A stretch of DNA of 64,000 bases from Alligator mississippiensis (GCF_030867095.1 NC_081826.1:36868001-36932000); one strand, 5' to 3'; positions 24,277-37,031 are shown, counted from the stretch's first letter. The notes: generated by a model not told the origin, from the sequence alone. Translations and numbers: made by a program.

Positions 24277-25212
24277 CAGGGTTTTTCAGCCTTCTTTAAG
24301 CAGAGTACCCCTTCTGGTGGGTACCGCTTCTGGACTTAGAGCAAGAAGTAGTGTCCTGACAGAAGGCTGGATGCAAAACTGGTGGCATAGGGAGCTTGCA
24401 TGAGGCCACCACTGCCATGTATTCACACTGTGCTGCTGCTGGGCACTGCTTTCCTGTGCCTAAGTATCCCAGCTTCTCTGCACTGCCAGCTTCGTCTGGC
24501 CAGCCAGGAGGAGGGGGGTGTTACTGATGCCTCCCCATGTGAAGCTGGTGGTGTGGAGAAGCAGGGGTACCTGGAAAGTGGTGGAGCAGGGGGCAGGGCT
24601 GCCACTGCCATCCATCACTCCAGGCCACCACCAGATACCACGCACTGCTTTCCTGTGCCCAAGTATCCCCACTTCTCCTCACTGTCAGCTTCGTGTGCAG
24701 CTGGCTATTAGCACCCCCCTCTCCTCTCTGCCCCCCCCACCCCCTCCCAACTTGAGGTGGCAGCACTGACTGTATAGATGGTGGCGGGAGTGGCCGCTGT
24801 GTGTGAACTCCCTATGCCACCTCCACATGCTGGGGGGGAGGGGTGCTGACGACCAGCTGGATGCAAAGCTGGCAGTGCGGAGAAGCAGGGATACTTGGGC
24901 ACAGGAAAGTGGTGCACGGCAGTGATAGATGGCAGCAGTGGCCCAGCCCCCAGTGCTGCCGCTTCCCAGGTACCCCTACTTATCTGCACTGCTGGCTTTG
25001 TGTCCGGCTGGCCGTTAGCAAACCCCCATCCCCTGCTACTTCGGGCTGGCTGGATGCACAGCCAGTTGCATGGAGAAGTGGGGGTACATGGCAGCAACGC
25101 AGAGTGATGGATGACAGTGGCAGCCCCGCTCCCTGTGCTGCCACATCCCAAGTACCCCTGCTGCTCTGTGCTGCCACCACATACCTCCTGGGACCTTCCT
25201 GTGTACCCCTGT
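24277..25212. mobile_element. Second hAT element nested in the 22401-25334 copy
   Basis: Begins CAGGGTTTTTCAGCC, ends CCTGTGTACCCCTG. Flanks TTTTAGAC (24269-24276) and TTCTAGAC (25213-25220) agree at 7 of 8. The inside holds several copies of a unit of roughly 100 bp (CTTTCCTGTGCC then AAGTATCCC), some in reverse orientation. Confidence 0.8.
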
Positions 25213-26070
25213 TCTAGACAACCCCTGCATCTTAACAAAATATCAAAAAATGCAATTAAATATGAAAAATCTGATTTAAATTAATAAATCTAGGTTTGTT
25301 TTTTTTGTTGATTTTTTTTTTTTTATTCACCCTGATCTTCTCCCCTTTTTAAAGCCTTTGTCCTTCATCTTTAAGGATTCTCTGCTATGAAAAATTGATC
25401 CAAGCATGACTAGCTTCTGTTTCTTTTGATTAGGTTATTTAGAATATTTTGAAATGGATATTACTATAATTGCTAATGTTGCAGACTACTTGCATGAATT
25501 TACTGTATAAAAACAAAACAATGAATTTACAGTACTTCCTTACTCAACAGCTCTTTCTTGTGTGCATTTGCCTATCTGCTAGCATTAGTGACAACATATT
25601 TCTATTTTTGTTAGTCTTGAAGAACTAGTGCAGTTAATGTGTATAAAAAAAAAAAAAAATCCTTCTCTCTGCATAATTGTTAAATTCCAATCTGACACCT
25701 GTATAATTCCAATTTAGTCAAAAGATGTGAGAATCTATTTAAGCCTGTTGATATGGCAAGGAATGAAACCAATTTAACCTTTTATAGAGTTCAGGCTGCG
25801 TTCACAGTGCTTGCAGTGTAATAGAAACTTAAAACCAAAGGAATTTATCATGCTCAGAGCCATAAATGTTTAGTTACTTTTTAAAGTATTAACCTTTAGC
25901 TGCAGTGTCTAGAACTCTGTAAATTTACCTAACTGTACAGTAATAACTTAGTTTTCAGCCTGCAAAACCAGCATGTTAATCAATGAACAGCCTAGGGATC
26001 TGCTGCTTGTTTCAAAAGCAGCAGTTGCACATCTACATAGCTTTCTCTTCATGTTGCTCAACAGCTAGAT

Positions 26071-27060
26071 CAGGGGCGTGCAATTCATAGGGAGGCTTGA
26101 GCTGTTGCAGGCTGGGTCAGCACCCTGCCCATCCTGCCTGGTGCAGTAGTTCACCAGAACTTTATGCAAGTCCCATGGGTGGGCAGGAAGCATTGTTTGA
26201 TAACTGGACAGGTGGGTGAGGCTGGGATCATGGGATGGGAACATAGGGTAATGATAGTGTTGAGGCCCAGGGCAGGGGCGCACAGCCCCACACTCACTAC
26301 CCCAAGATCATGGACCTGAGCCAGAATGCAGTTCCCTGCCTGCTTGCAGACCCAGCCTGTGCACCTGGCTGTGCCCCCATTTACTCTCCATGGAGACCCC
26401 AGGATTGTGGGGCAGTGACAGTATGGGGCTGGGGCAGAGCTATGATCTGCTCATGGCCTGTCTCTGCCTGTAAAACCGGGGCTATGCCTTGGGGTCCATG
26501 CTGTCACCACTTGAGGTCTCTGGGCCAGGATGGGGCTGCAGGGGGGTGAGGAGCTATATCTGGGAGTGGGGTGGGAGAGGCCAGGTCCAGGATCTTGGGG
26601 TGGTGACAGTGCAGGGCCAGGGCTGTGGTCTGTTCCCTTCTTGTCTCTGCCCACAGAACCAGCACTTGTAGCAGTGCCACATGGGCAGTAGATTGTGGGT
26701 CAGCCCCAGGGCTGGGCCCACACCATTGCTACCTCAAGATGCTTGGTTCTCCCTGGCTACGCCCGCCTATCTTGCTCCCTAGTAGTCTGCCATGCCATCC
26801 CAGCTGAGTACCCTGCCTGTGTGGGGTGGATGGGCCAGATCTGGTGGCAGCCAGAAGGCGCTGTTGCTGCTGCCGGGACTGCTGTGAAATGGGGTTTGGC
26901 CACTGCACCACACCAGCCCTGCTGTTCTGCTTGGGATGGTGGGATTGCCTAACCTGACCTATGAGCCTGGGCCATGTGGGGCTGAGGGACCTGCTGTGGG
27001 TCGGACAAAATCCCTCAGTGGGCCAAATGCGGCCCACAGGCTGTATTTTGCCCACCCCTG
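26071..27060. mobile_element. Long non-autonomous hAT element
   Basis: Left end CAGGGGCGTGCAATTCATA, right end GTATTTTGCCCACCCCTG. Flanks AGCTAGAT and TGATAGAT agree at 6 of 8. The termini match the 1871, 22572 and 30622 copies, with a different GC-rich interior. No transposase seen. Confidence 0.8.
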
Positions 27061-27693
27061 TGATAGATTGTATTGTAGTAGTAGAAGATAGTATTGTAGC
27101 CTGTGAGGTTAAACTGAGGCATGATTATTGCTAGTTGAAAACTCTTCCCTTGGCAAAAAGTGCTGTTACTACATTAGGTTTCCCAAACTAACTTGTGGTA
27201 AGTTGGCCTTTGAGGCGTGGCTTTAATTTCATATTTTAGAGTGGTGATTTTTCGTACCTTCTTGTGGACTGAAAAGAAAAGATTAAAATCAAGTAGCTCC
27301 CCAGTTTGCTCCGAGTGAAATTTTGACCTTCTATATATTTTGCCATCTTTGATTTCTCTACCTCTGTAGGGGATAGATGAAGAAAGAAGGGGATCTGAAG
27401 GACTCTATTATGTTGTACCTCTGAGGTTAAGGTTGTTTCTGCACTGTTGTAGCAGAATGCTGCATAAGCCAGGAGAGAATCGCTTGATACTGGTTGAGCA
27501 AGGAGAACAGAATAGAATTGCAGGTGGCACAGTTCCTCTTAGCAAGGCTTAGGAGTTTCCATCTCTTCTAGGACCAAAGGAATTTGAAGAGAAGAGATTT
27601 GGCAGCTGGATAAATATTGGTACATTAGTAATGCATCCCAAGTAGGACTAACAGGTTTAGTTACTTGTTCTGCAGTGGTTCCAGAAGAACAGT

Positions 27694-29230
27694 CTCATAG
27701 GAAATTAGGGTTGAAAGGGACCTTAGATCATCTAGTCCAGTGGTTCTCAACCTTTTTTTTTTTTTTGTACCAGAACCCATTTGTAAACATTGGCCAGTTT
27801 CAACCCAGTACCTGTTCCATGTCGTTCCCCTCCCCCCCCCCCCGTGTGTGGGGCAGGGGGTGGGTATGTGGGGTGGGGGGAGGATTGTAGGACATGGGAG
27901 GTGAGGGGGGTGAGCAACCCTTTGCAGGCTGGAACTGACAGCCCGCAAGGGAAAAGCCAGTTTCCTACATTTTTTTTCTCCTTTTAAAGGAGAATCCATT
28001 TTTAAAGTTTGTTTGTTTGTTTGTTTGTTCCTTTCATATATTCTTGACCCACTTTTGGGTTGTGACCCACTGGTTGAGGATTGCTGATCTAGTCCAACCC
28101 CCTGCTCAAAGCAGGACTGTCCCCAACTAGATCATTCCAGCGAAGGCTTTGTCTTATTAGGTTTTAAAAACCTCCAGGGATGGAGATTCCACCATCACCC
28201 TGGATAACCTGTTTCTAGTGTTTTACTACACTCCTAGTGGGAGAGTTTTTCCTGGTACCTAACTTAAACTTCCCTTGCTGCAACTTGAGACTATTGCTCC
28301 TTGTTCTGTCATCTGCCACCATTGAGAACAGTTTAGTTCCATCTTCTTTGGAACCCCTTTTAGGTAGCTGAAGGCTGCTATTAAATCCTGCCTCCCCTTC
28401 TCCCTCCAGTCTTGTCTTCTCTTCTTCAGACTAAATAAGCTCAGTTCTCTTAGCCTGTCCTCATATGTCATGTGCCTCAGCCCCCTAACCACTTTTTTGC
28501 CCTCTGCTGGACTCCCTTCAATTTGTCTGTCCTTTCTGTAATGGGGGGGGGGGGGGCACAACCTGGACACACTACTCCAGACGTGGTCTCACCAGTGAAT
28601 AATCACTTCTCTTGCTGCTTCTGGCAAAGCTTCCAGTATGCTGTTAGCTCTGTTTGCAACAGGGGCACACTGTTGGCTCATATTCAGCTTACTGTCCACT
28701 GTAACCCCCAGGTCCTTTTCTGTAGATCTGCTGCTTAGCCAGGTGGTCCTCAGCCTGTACTGGTGCATGGGATTGTTCCATCTTAAGTGTGGGTTTTTGC
28801 ATGTGTCCTTATTGAACCTCATGAGATTTTTTGGTCCAACCCTCTAATTTGCTGAGGTTTCTCCAAATCCTAGCTCTACCCTCCAGCACATCTACTACTT
28901 CTCGCAGCTTGGTGTCATCTACAGACTTGCTGAGGATGCACTCTATCCCACTTTCCAGGTCACTGATGGAAAATATTAAACAAAACCAGCCCCAGGACCA
29001 ACCCCGCTCCACTTTATACCAGTTGCCAACTAGACATCAAGCCAATGACTACTACCTTCTGGGCCTGATGAACCAGCCAGTTTTCTATCCACCTTCCAGT
29101 AGTCATCCAGCCTGTACTTCTGTAGCTTGCTTGCAAGAATGTTGTGGGAGACCATATCCAAACCCTTGCTAAGGTCAAGGTATAAAACATACCAAGGTTA
29201 TGCATTACTGCCACCAGCAAAATTTGTTTG
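27694..29230 (-). mobile_element. CR1 LINE 3' half, degraded, with a hAT inside it
   Basis: On the minus strand the RT-derived blocks run in CR1 order: a DLSKG-like segment near 29170, then SKSVDDTKL (decayed FADDTKL catalytic block) near 28920, DLGVTVDSKLNMSQQC near 28690, and RLRELSLFSLKKRR near 28430. The 3' UTR ends around 27694. It is broken by frameshifts and stops and carries the hAT at 27738-28086 in its 3' UTR. It lies antisense to AZIN1 in intron 2. Confidence 0.85.
27738..28086. mobile_element. Short hAT element inserted into the CR1 3' UTR
   Basis: Ends CAGTGGTTCTCAACC and GGTTGAGGATTGCTG; a perfect 8-bp duplication ATCTAGTC lies at 27730-27737 and 28087-28094. Removing the element restores continuous CR1 3' UTR sequence (ATCTAGTC then CAACCCCC), which proves it is younger than the CR1. 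It contains a GTTT microsatellite at about 28008-28028. Confidence 0.9.
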
Positions 29231-29840
29231 CCTGTCTGTTTAGAGTGATTTCCTATGAATCGTGAGTTCTGATAACGGGACAGTGTTCTGATGGACTGAA
29301 TTAATAGTAAGGAAGTGGTTTCCTGCATTATTTGGTAAATTGACCTAGCAGGTCTAGAGGCAGTGAGGAATTGGGGCCTCCCTAGGTTTAAGTCTGGTTC
29401 TTACAACAGGCAACCCCCACTTAACGTGGTTTCACTTAATGCTATTTTGCTTTAGCACTCATTTAAAATTCATACCTGATTTCACTTAGTGTTGAGCCAG
29501 TTTCGTTATAGGGCTTGGTAAAGCAGCAGCAGCAGCAGCAAGAAGCAGTGAGTGGCAGCAAGCGGGCGTGAGCTCGGGGCCCATACTGGTGCCACAGGGC
29601 CAGCAGGCCCTGACCTCCTGAAGAATCTTCTTGTTGGCTGTTGATAGGATGCTGGTGTACATGAATTAGGGGGTGTTGATCTCTTGGAGCAGCAATACAG
29701 AAAGAGTGCACTGGATTTAAGGAGCTACAGTTGTAGAGGTCACATTCTGTGTAACTCCATGCTAAATGAGTTGAGCATTTTCTTGCAGACTTGCTTAGTA
29801 GTGCAGCAAGTGTGCATGGTTTACTAGGAATCCTCCAAAG

Positions 29841-30017
29841 CAAGAGTAGGCAAGCTTTTCCAGCTGCAGGACCCAGTTGCAACTACTGCTTGTCCCCATG
29901 GTGGCACAGGGAGAGAGCCTTCAGCTACTTCTTGTCCCCAGTGCCAAATGTTGCCAAAGTCCCATATCTGCATGCCATACCCAGTGACTCTGCAAGCCAT
30001 AGCTTGCTGACTCCTCC
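29841..30017. mobile_element. Possible short hAT-like element
   Basis: CAAGAGTAGGCAAGCTTTTC at the left and AGCTTGCTGACTCCTC at the right are partial inverted repeats of the hAT type. No clear 8-bp duplication was found, so this stays tentative. Confidence 0.3.
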
Positions 30018-30033
30018 TTCAGACTTGGATATC

Positions 30034-30140
30034 TTGGGAAGCTGGGATGGTTTAGTCAGGGATGGGCTTGCCTTGAACAGAGAGCTGGACTAGATGACTT
30101 CATGAGGTTCTGTGCAGCCCTACTTTCCTATGACCCTATG
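30034..30140 (+). mobile_element. CR1 3' end fragment
   Basis: Carries the CR1 3' UTR string of GGATGGTTTAGTCAGGGATG, then CTGGACTAGATGACTTCATG, and ends TATGACCCTATGG. The same blocks occur at 61858-61985. Confidence 0.7.
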
Positions 30141-30460
30141 GTTGATTGGCCTTAACTGCCTTACAAAATACATCTTTGAGCCCAGGGTACTTGTGGTGGT
30201 GGTGGAAGGGATGAAATGTTGGTTTAGGACTTCATCTTGCCACGAAATGGAAAACCGGGGTATAACAAATGTTTACAAACGATGAGTGTTTGACAGTGGT
30301 AAAGGTGACTTTTACCTAATGATTTCCTGTTTCTTATGATATAACCTGTTCAAAGATTGTATTTTGATCTCCTTTTGTCTCTGTCTTCCTCACTGGAAAA
30401 CTTTTTTGGACACTTAAACTGTGAAGAGGAGTAGCTGTTAAGGAAATAGTGGTTATAGAT

Positions 30461-32240
30461 GAGTGGTCACCAACCAGCAGATCTCAATCCACTGGTAGAT
30501 TTCGGAGCCTCTTGGAGTCCAACCAAGGCTGGTGTGGGGGTCTGAGTGCCTGTGTGCATGCACGCGAGCACCCCAGCTCAGCACGTCAGTCCATGGGGGA
30601 AGGAAAGGGCAGAGGCTAGATCAGGAGCGGCGAATTATTTTGAGTGGAGGGCCGCTCACCCAGTTTTGGCAGGCTGTTGAGGGCCACATGGGTAGCCCTG
30701 CCCCGTTCCCTGGTCACCATCTTGGGACCAACGTTCCAATGTCTTGGGACCAATGTCCCAGTGCCAGCACCAGTGCAGCCCAGAGTGGGGCACAGGCCAG
30801 CAGGGGTCTGTGGAGCTGTGCTGGGCTGCACCAGCAGGGAGTGGGGAGCTGGCCTGGCTCCATAGAGCCCCTGCCAGCTGGGACTCCGCACTCCTGCCAC
30901 CCTGCTCTGGGCCTCACCGGCACGGACCAGGGGACACTGGTATGGGCACTGTGCTTCCACTGGCCCCCCAACCCTGCAGTACAGGCGGGGGGCAGTGCAC
31001 AGCCCTGACCCCCTGCTTGCCAGCAGGGAAGAAGCTGGTGCTGAGCATGGGGAAAAGTGGCCCCTTTCCCTTCCCATGGCTAGTGCCCCATGCCGCAGGT
31101 GCTTGCCACCCGCGTGGGGCTGTCTGGAGCAGACATAGGCAGCCTCATGTGGGCTGCAGGTGGCTGCAGCGCAGGGTGCTGGCCATGGGGTGGGTGAGGG
31201 GCCACTATTTTCCCTGTGCTCAGCATCAGCTTGTAACCCCCCACTGCCAGCCTGGCAGTGGGGCCAGGTTACAAGCTGGTGTTGAGCATGGGGAGAGTGG
31301 GAAGCAGCCCCTCCCTGCCCCATGTCCAGTGCCTCATGCTGCAGCTGCTTGCAGCCTGCCTGGGGCTGCCTGTGCCTGCTCTGGACAACTCTGCGTGGGC
31401 CATGAGTGCCTGCAGCGCACGGTGCTGGCCATGGGGAGGGCAAGGGGGGGCTGCTTTTCTCTGCACAGGGAAGGAGCCCAGGAAAAGCTGAGCGCAGGGT
31501 GGGAAGCGGCCCCTCGCCCGCCCCATGCCTGGTGCCTCATGCTGCAGGTGCTCGCAGCCTGCATGGGGCTGTCTGGAGCAGGCACAGGCAGCCCCATGTG
31601 GGTTTCAAGCAGCTGCAGTGCAGGGCACTGGGCGTGGGGTGGGGAGGGGCCGCATCCCTCCCTCTCCTCCCCCCCCAAAAACCGTGCTCCTTCTTTGTCT
31701 TGTCCAGGGTCCTCTGTCATCTTCCTCCCCCACCTGGCACTTAGCTGAGATTCCCGTGCTGGGGCAGCCATGTGCTCCCAGCCCAGAAACCTGGGCCGGG
31801 GCTTCCGGCTGGGGGCCAAACAGGCTCCCTGTTGTTGGAGCCCACCAGGCTTCCCCTGGGTCCTACTGCCCTTCGTTCCTGTCATTTTTGACAGGAACCA
31901 AGGGCAGAGAAATATTAATTTTCTATACTATTTTTTAGGTGCCTTGCAGGCCAGATTTGGCCTGCAGGCCCTATTTTGCCCACCCCTGGGCTAGATCAAG
32001 GCCCCTACAGTGAGGGCCAGTGCTGCAGAAGGAGGAGCAGTGGTAAGTTGAGTGGGGCACCTGCTGGGGAGGCATGCCCCTGAATAATTTTTCCTTCCTT
32101 TGCCTCCATCTGCCCCTCGCCCCCTTTCCTTCCCACAGACTTACCTGCTGGGTCGGGGGATGGTGGCAGCTCATGGTAACTCTTGGGTTGCTTTTAAATG
32201 CCAAAGGTGATCTCCTGCTTAAAAAGGTTGGAGACTTTGG
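30461..32240. mobile_element. hAT element interrupted by a second hAT
   Basis: Left end GAGTGGTCACCAACC, right part AAAGGTTGGAGAC; flanks TTATAGAT (30453-30460) and TTGTAGAC (32241-32248) agree at 6 of 8. The unbroken relative at 44281-44691 has the same internal order (GGAGCCTCTTGGAGT, GCCCCTACAGTGAGGG, TTTTAAATGCCAAAGGTGAT). The segment 30622-31988 is a foreign insertion. Confidence 0.85.
30622..31988. mobile_element. Long non-autonomous hAT element nested in the 30461-32240 copy
   Basis: Begins CAGGAGCGGCGAATTATTTT, ends CTATTTTGCCCACCCCTG; a perfect duplication GGCTAGAT lies at 30614-30621 and 31989-31996. The uninterrupted relative at 44281 has a single GACTAGAT at this place. The interior has a palindrome at about 31032-31232. 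Open frames up to 334 codons cross it without any known domain. Confidence 0.9.
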
Positions 32241-33049
32241 TTGTAGACCAACTGGAAAATGGGCTTTTGCCCTTCTATTAAAATTTATATGTTGACATTT
32301 TTTTACTGTCGTCAAACAGCACAGACTTCTTACCCTTTCATTAAAAAGCCTGCTCAGCATTTGATTTATCAATGGATATGATTATGCTCTTATTCAAGCA
32401 GTTTTTTTTTTTTTTATTCATATAAACTTTGGCTGTAACTTAACAAAGCTAGAATAAAAATTAATTCACTTTATTTTGATTTTGATGGGTTGGTTCTACT
32501 GAATAAGGAATTCTTTATCATTCTTAACTTGTTTTTTAGTAGGATCTTATACAAAAAGGAACTTCTTGAAAATAAAACCCATCCAGTAAGTTTAATTGGT
32601 AATGGTAGTGTTGAAGTGATATAGCTGTGATAATCCAGGAAACAACATAAGGCAAGACTTTTTGTGGGTGATGCCCTGTATTGAACCAATGGTATGATTT
32701 GAATAGCCTTAGAGAAGCTTCTGGGTGCCACAGTATCCTCCTTTGGGAGAAAAGCAGACACTGCAGAGCTGAGTAGCAGAGGGAACAACAGTTTATGTAA
32801 AACTCCATAGGTAAATAAAAATAAGATAAAAGATAAATTATCAGGTATCCAACAGATGAGAGATGCAGTGAAAACCTGATAGTGGAACAACAAGATGGTG
32901 TTGTTATCACCTGTGAAGTGCAGAGATTAGCAAGTATCTGGTGGTTTTAATGTTCTGCATTTCCCGTTTTTACTGATTTGCCTGATTTTTGTTGTTGTTG
33001 TATGTTTACTGATTTACACCCATTTTTCAGTTCACTCAGTTTTACCGGA

Positions 33050-34260
33050 TACAGTAAACATGGGCAACTGTCCCTTCCTGAGTCTGGGAGGGCACCAGAT
33101 CACTAACCGGGTGGGGTGGGAAATCCCCAGCAGCCTATCGCCAAGTCCGAAATCACCAGAGGTGAAACTGAAAGTGTACTTTTGGTTTTTCAGCTGGCAT
33201 TTCTAGGGGGTGCACAGCCAGTTTCAGGGGGTGCACATGCACCCCCTATGTATTGCCAGTGCCAGTAAAGTCCCTGCTAACTGGCATGAGTGGGGAATGT
33301 CTGGGGGTTAGTTAGCTGAGGCACAGGTTTCTGGCCAGATGTTGGGGGGGAGAGGAGGGTAGTAGTGGTTACATGCAGAGTGGGGGGCATTAGTGGGGGG
33401 GGAAGGTGGCTGGAGCCACTACCTGGTGGCATGAGGCTCCTGGCTCTGACCCCAGGAGGGGCCACAGGAATCGCTCCTGGGGTGGGTGTATCTGGCTGTG
33501 GCCCTGCCCCAGGCGCTGAGAGCTGCAAGCCCCACTGGGGGGCAGGTGAGAGCCTGGCCCTGCTCCCTGCGGCAGGAGCTGCACCCAGCCACTGTACAGG
33601 CTGGAACCTCTGCCCAGGGGCCTGGGGCTCCTGGCTCTTACCCTGGGCTGGGTGGGAGGTGCCTGTGCCAGGGTCTGGATCAGGGTTGGGTCTGGCCATG
33701 GACCACTCCTGCCAGCCCCTGGCCTGCACTGTGCCATGGTGCAGGAGGGGGTGTCAGCTGCTTTTGGGGTCACTAGCAGGGGCTGGGGTGAGTGGGGACA
33801 AGCGGAGCCCCAGGGTGTTCAGGGCACGACACTGCCCAGCAGCTGCAGGCAGCTTGCATTGTCTGCTCCCAGCGCCACTGAAGTAGGGGCTGTCATGCCC
33901 TGTGCCCCACAGGGCTCTGCTTGTTCCCACTCGCCCCAGCCCCTGCTGCAGTGGCTCCGGGAATAGCAGACATCAGCTTTGGAGGGAACTGTAAGTGTGT
34001 GCAAGGGGGCACAGCTCTTGCTGCTAGGTGTACTCCAGGCTGCACTGGACTATCATCCCAAGTGCAGATCTGGGGGCCTGCAGCCCTCCCAGGATGCGTG
34101 TAAGAAGAAGAGTTGCGCCCCCCCCCACATCCACTGACAGTTCCCCCTCTTTGCTCCTGGCTGCAGCCCTGGGAATGGCCAGTGGGCTGAGCCCCACCCC
34201 TTCCCTAGCCCCAGCCTTGCTTCCTCCCTCCATCACTGCCACAGGAACATATTATTTCCC
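33050..34260. repeat. GC-rich block, probably transposon-derived
   Basis: An abrupt GC-rich island in AT-rich intron, with GGGGGTGCACATGCACCCCC (a 20-bp palindrome near 33227-33246) and repeated CCTGCC/CAGGGG words like those in the long hAT interiors. No splice-bounded frame or domain is seen. I could not define its ends, so the family is unassigned. Confidence 0.4.
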
Positions 34261-36833
34261 TTGATTTTAAACTGGTCTTTCCCTTTCCTTCCTTTCATCC
34301 CAATTTCAACCTGGTTGTTTGAAAAATTCCCAGATTTTTTTAATATTCTGAAAATGCAGAACACTAGGTATATTACAATGGGCAGTGAAGTCCTTGTTCA
34401 TGTTAAGTCAGATGTTAGGAATGGACTTGCAGAAAACTAATCTTTCACTATTGCTATAGCTTTTCTTTGGTTTTGTCCATCAATCTCTTGATTCCAGAGC
34501 TTTGATAAACTCATAACTCTGGCTTGTCTTCCAATCTTGTTAGTCACTTCTGTTTGCCTCTTTAGTTTTGTGCCACAAATATTCCAATGCCCTTATGTAA
34601 AAGATTGGCTGACTGTCAAATCAAACGTATTGCTGGAGTGTTTGTTTAAAGAGATGATTGTGCACAGAATAGCTCTGTAAACAGGATTGTAGGGGTCATA
34701 TTTGTGTCATTGGTTCCAAATCAGACTTGCTCAGTTCACAATTTTTAAAATGCATTTCTCATAATTAAATATACGAACCTAATCTGGGATCTGATGATGA
34801 AATAAATGCTCTTGCACTTTTGCACTCCACCCCCTCCCCCATGTGGCTTGCATTACCAGTGGTGAAAATTCTGCAACTAGACTTTTATTTGATTAGTGCT
34901 AGTTAGAAGATGAACCTTGTTTCTCCATAGTTTTGGCCCTGCATTGCTCACAGAAGTATAGGCTGACCTCAGACATAGACCTATGACTCATTTTACATGG
35001 GGGAGAGGGGTGATTTGCTGGATAAGAATACACCAGTTTATGGTCACTTTAATGTAACTTCTTCAGAATGGGTCTAAATAGAAGGCATAAAACTGAGGCA
35101 TGTTTTCAAATAACAGGTTAATATGCTGAGAAGAAAGTAGCATCTTGGCTATCTTACATACTTTTTTGTAACTACTTAACAGACAGTTAGTTAGTACTAT
35201 TAAGTTTCAAATTTTGAGCATTTTTGGGGAATGGGAAGAGGAGGATAAAGAAAAGCGGTTTTGTAATAGCCTGAAGCAGAAAGTCATCTCAGCTTATGGG
35301 AGCCCAGGCTTTTTTTTCCAGTAGAAAGCAAAAATTTCTTCAGTTGAGACAGTAAATTGTTGTTTAATTGTTGTTAATTTTAATATTATTAATTTGGATT
35401 CCTTAAAGGAAGGCTGAAGTGTTTGCCAGTTGTGTTTTGCATGTGTCCATGTCAGCCTCTAGAATTGAGGTGAAGTTTATCTTAATCTCCATTGTATGTG
35501 GTTCTTAATGGCAAGATTGTACAGCATTTCTCTAACCCTTTGGTGCAGTTTGATTATCAACATGAAGAATCTTTATTCATGATATCTTTCTGGACTACTA
35601 GGTTACAAAACTATCAAGCCACGAGTTAAGGCAGCAAGTTTGCCTTTTTAGAAGAATGTGACCAACTTGCTTGAATTGGGAGCCTAGAGTTCAGGTGCCG
35701 AAGTATAATGTTTAGCATCTTTTAGGCATCCAAGCTTCAAGATTCTGACTTGCCCCCTTGTGGGCTTTTTCAGTGGTGACCCTATCTTTCATGCGACTGT
35801 CTCCATGAATTAACATTTTTAAAGATTTCCTTTTATAAGTAGGACTCTAAGTGCTCAGCTCCTTTCCTAACAGTTGTTCTCAGAAGTCTCTGGGTGAGGT
35901 TTATACATCAGAACATTTAGATAAGATGCTAGCCAGCCAGCTTTTAAAAGTTTTTTACATGGGGGTCACCATTAACATAATGGTGAGGAAACTGAAACCT
36001 GGCCAGTCACAAATCTAAAGGGTTGTAACAGAACTTGTTTTAAACTTTACGTCACTATGTTAATCTGTGGTAGACTTACTTGCTTACTGGATTATGCAGT
36101 CACTTCTTAGTCATTTGCTCATTGCTTATATACTTGGTTTTCTCTCTCCCCATCAATGTAAGATCAGGACTTAACACATTTAATAAATGATTTTTAGTTC
36201 TCTTTGGACTGTGGGCAGAGTTGTCACTATGAGGAATGGGTATGATGCACTTTGGTTAGAAACAACCAACAGCAGTGCAGTTTTTTTGATTCAACAGGAC
36301 AGCCACATTTTAAACTTTGGCTTTAAATTGTTTAAAGAATTTTTGCAGGTCTCTTTCATCAGTGACAGCATTAAATCTTTGTGTTTAACTTTGGAAAAAC
36401 TTAACAGTTTTAAAGTGGGCATTTGTATTGTTGTATACAACAGGGGTGGTCTACTAATGACATGCATGCTGCAACTGGCTCATGGCAGATCAGGGAGTGG
36501 GACAGGCAGCACAGTGGCAAATTGGGTAGGGAGCAGAAAGAGCAGCAGATTGGGTAGAGGAAGGGGATTGGAGAGGTACTTGGGGAGGGTTTAATTTGTA
36601 GCATGCCTCCCAAAAAAGGTCTCATCCTGTCCCATCCCCCCAGGCAGAGCATGGAAGTTCACACTTCTTAACTGCTTTTCACTGGTAAAATCCCTGTTGA
36701 GTAGAAGGTTTTATTTAGCAGGTAGTGGTTCACATGCACTGCAGCAAGCCTAGAAAGCCCCTCTGACTAAGCAGAAATTGCATTGGGTGATATGTAAAGT
36801 TTAAATCAATGTAACCATTTTTCTGTTGCATAG

Positions 36834-37031
36834 TTTGTTGCATAATTTAAGGACCCGGATATAAGGCTTGGCGGCCCATCCCTTGTGTTTCTTGGTTTAT
36901 GACTGTCGGCTTTGCGGAATACGGCTGAGATGAAAGGACTTCCTGAGGATGCAAACTACTCCATTGGCCTACTGGATGAAGGAATAACTCCTGCAGATGT
37001 TATTGACAACTATATTTTTGAGCAAACTCAT
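36834..37031 (+). CDS. AZIN1: AZIN1 exon 3 (start codon exon)
   Basis: The acceptor TTTTTCTGTTGCATAG fits an exon start at 36834; a second AG at 36850-36851 is a weaker alternative. The first 96 nt are 5' UTR, with the ATG at 36930 (A at -3 and A at +4). It encodes residues 1-34 and ends in phase 0 at CAT|GTAAGT. Confidence 0.9.

Larger units (their letters stand above)
22401..25334. mobile_element. Outer hAT element, split by two younger hAT insertions
   Basis: Left end CAGGGTGGATATGATTTTAA at 22401, right end TTATTCACCCTG at 25334; these are inverted repeats. Flanking 8-mers ATCTTTTC (22393-22400) and ATCTTCTC (25335-25342) match at 7 of 8. The element's own DNA is only the AT-rich parts at 22401-22571, 23860-24276 and 25213-25334. 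The other segments are the inserts annotated next. Confidence 0.8.
18566..36833 (+). other. AZIN1: AZIN1 intron 2 (18.3 kb)
   Basis: The longest intron, between GTAAGT and TTTTTCTGTTGCATAG. Almost a third of it is transposon-derived: the nested cluster at 22401-25334, elements at 26071-27060 and 30461-32240, and a CR1 with an internal hAT at 27694-29230. The rest is AT-rich with homopolymer runs. No exon is evident. Confidence 0.8.
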
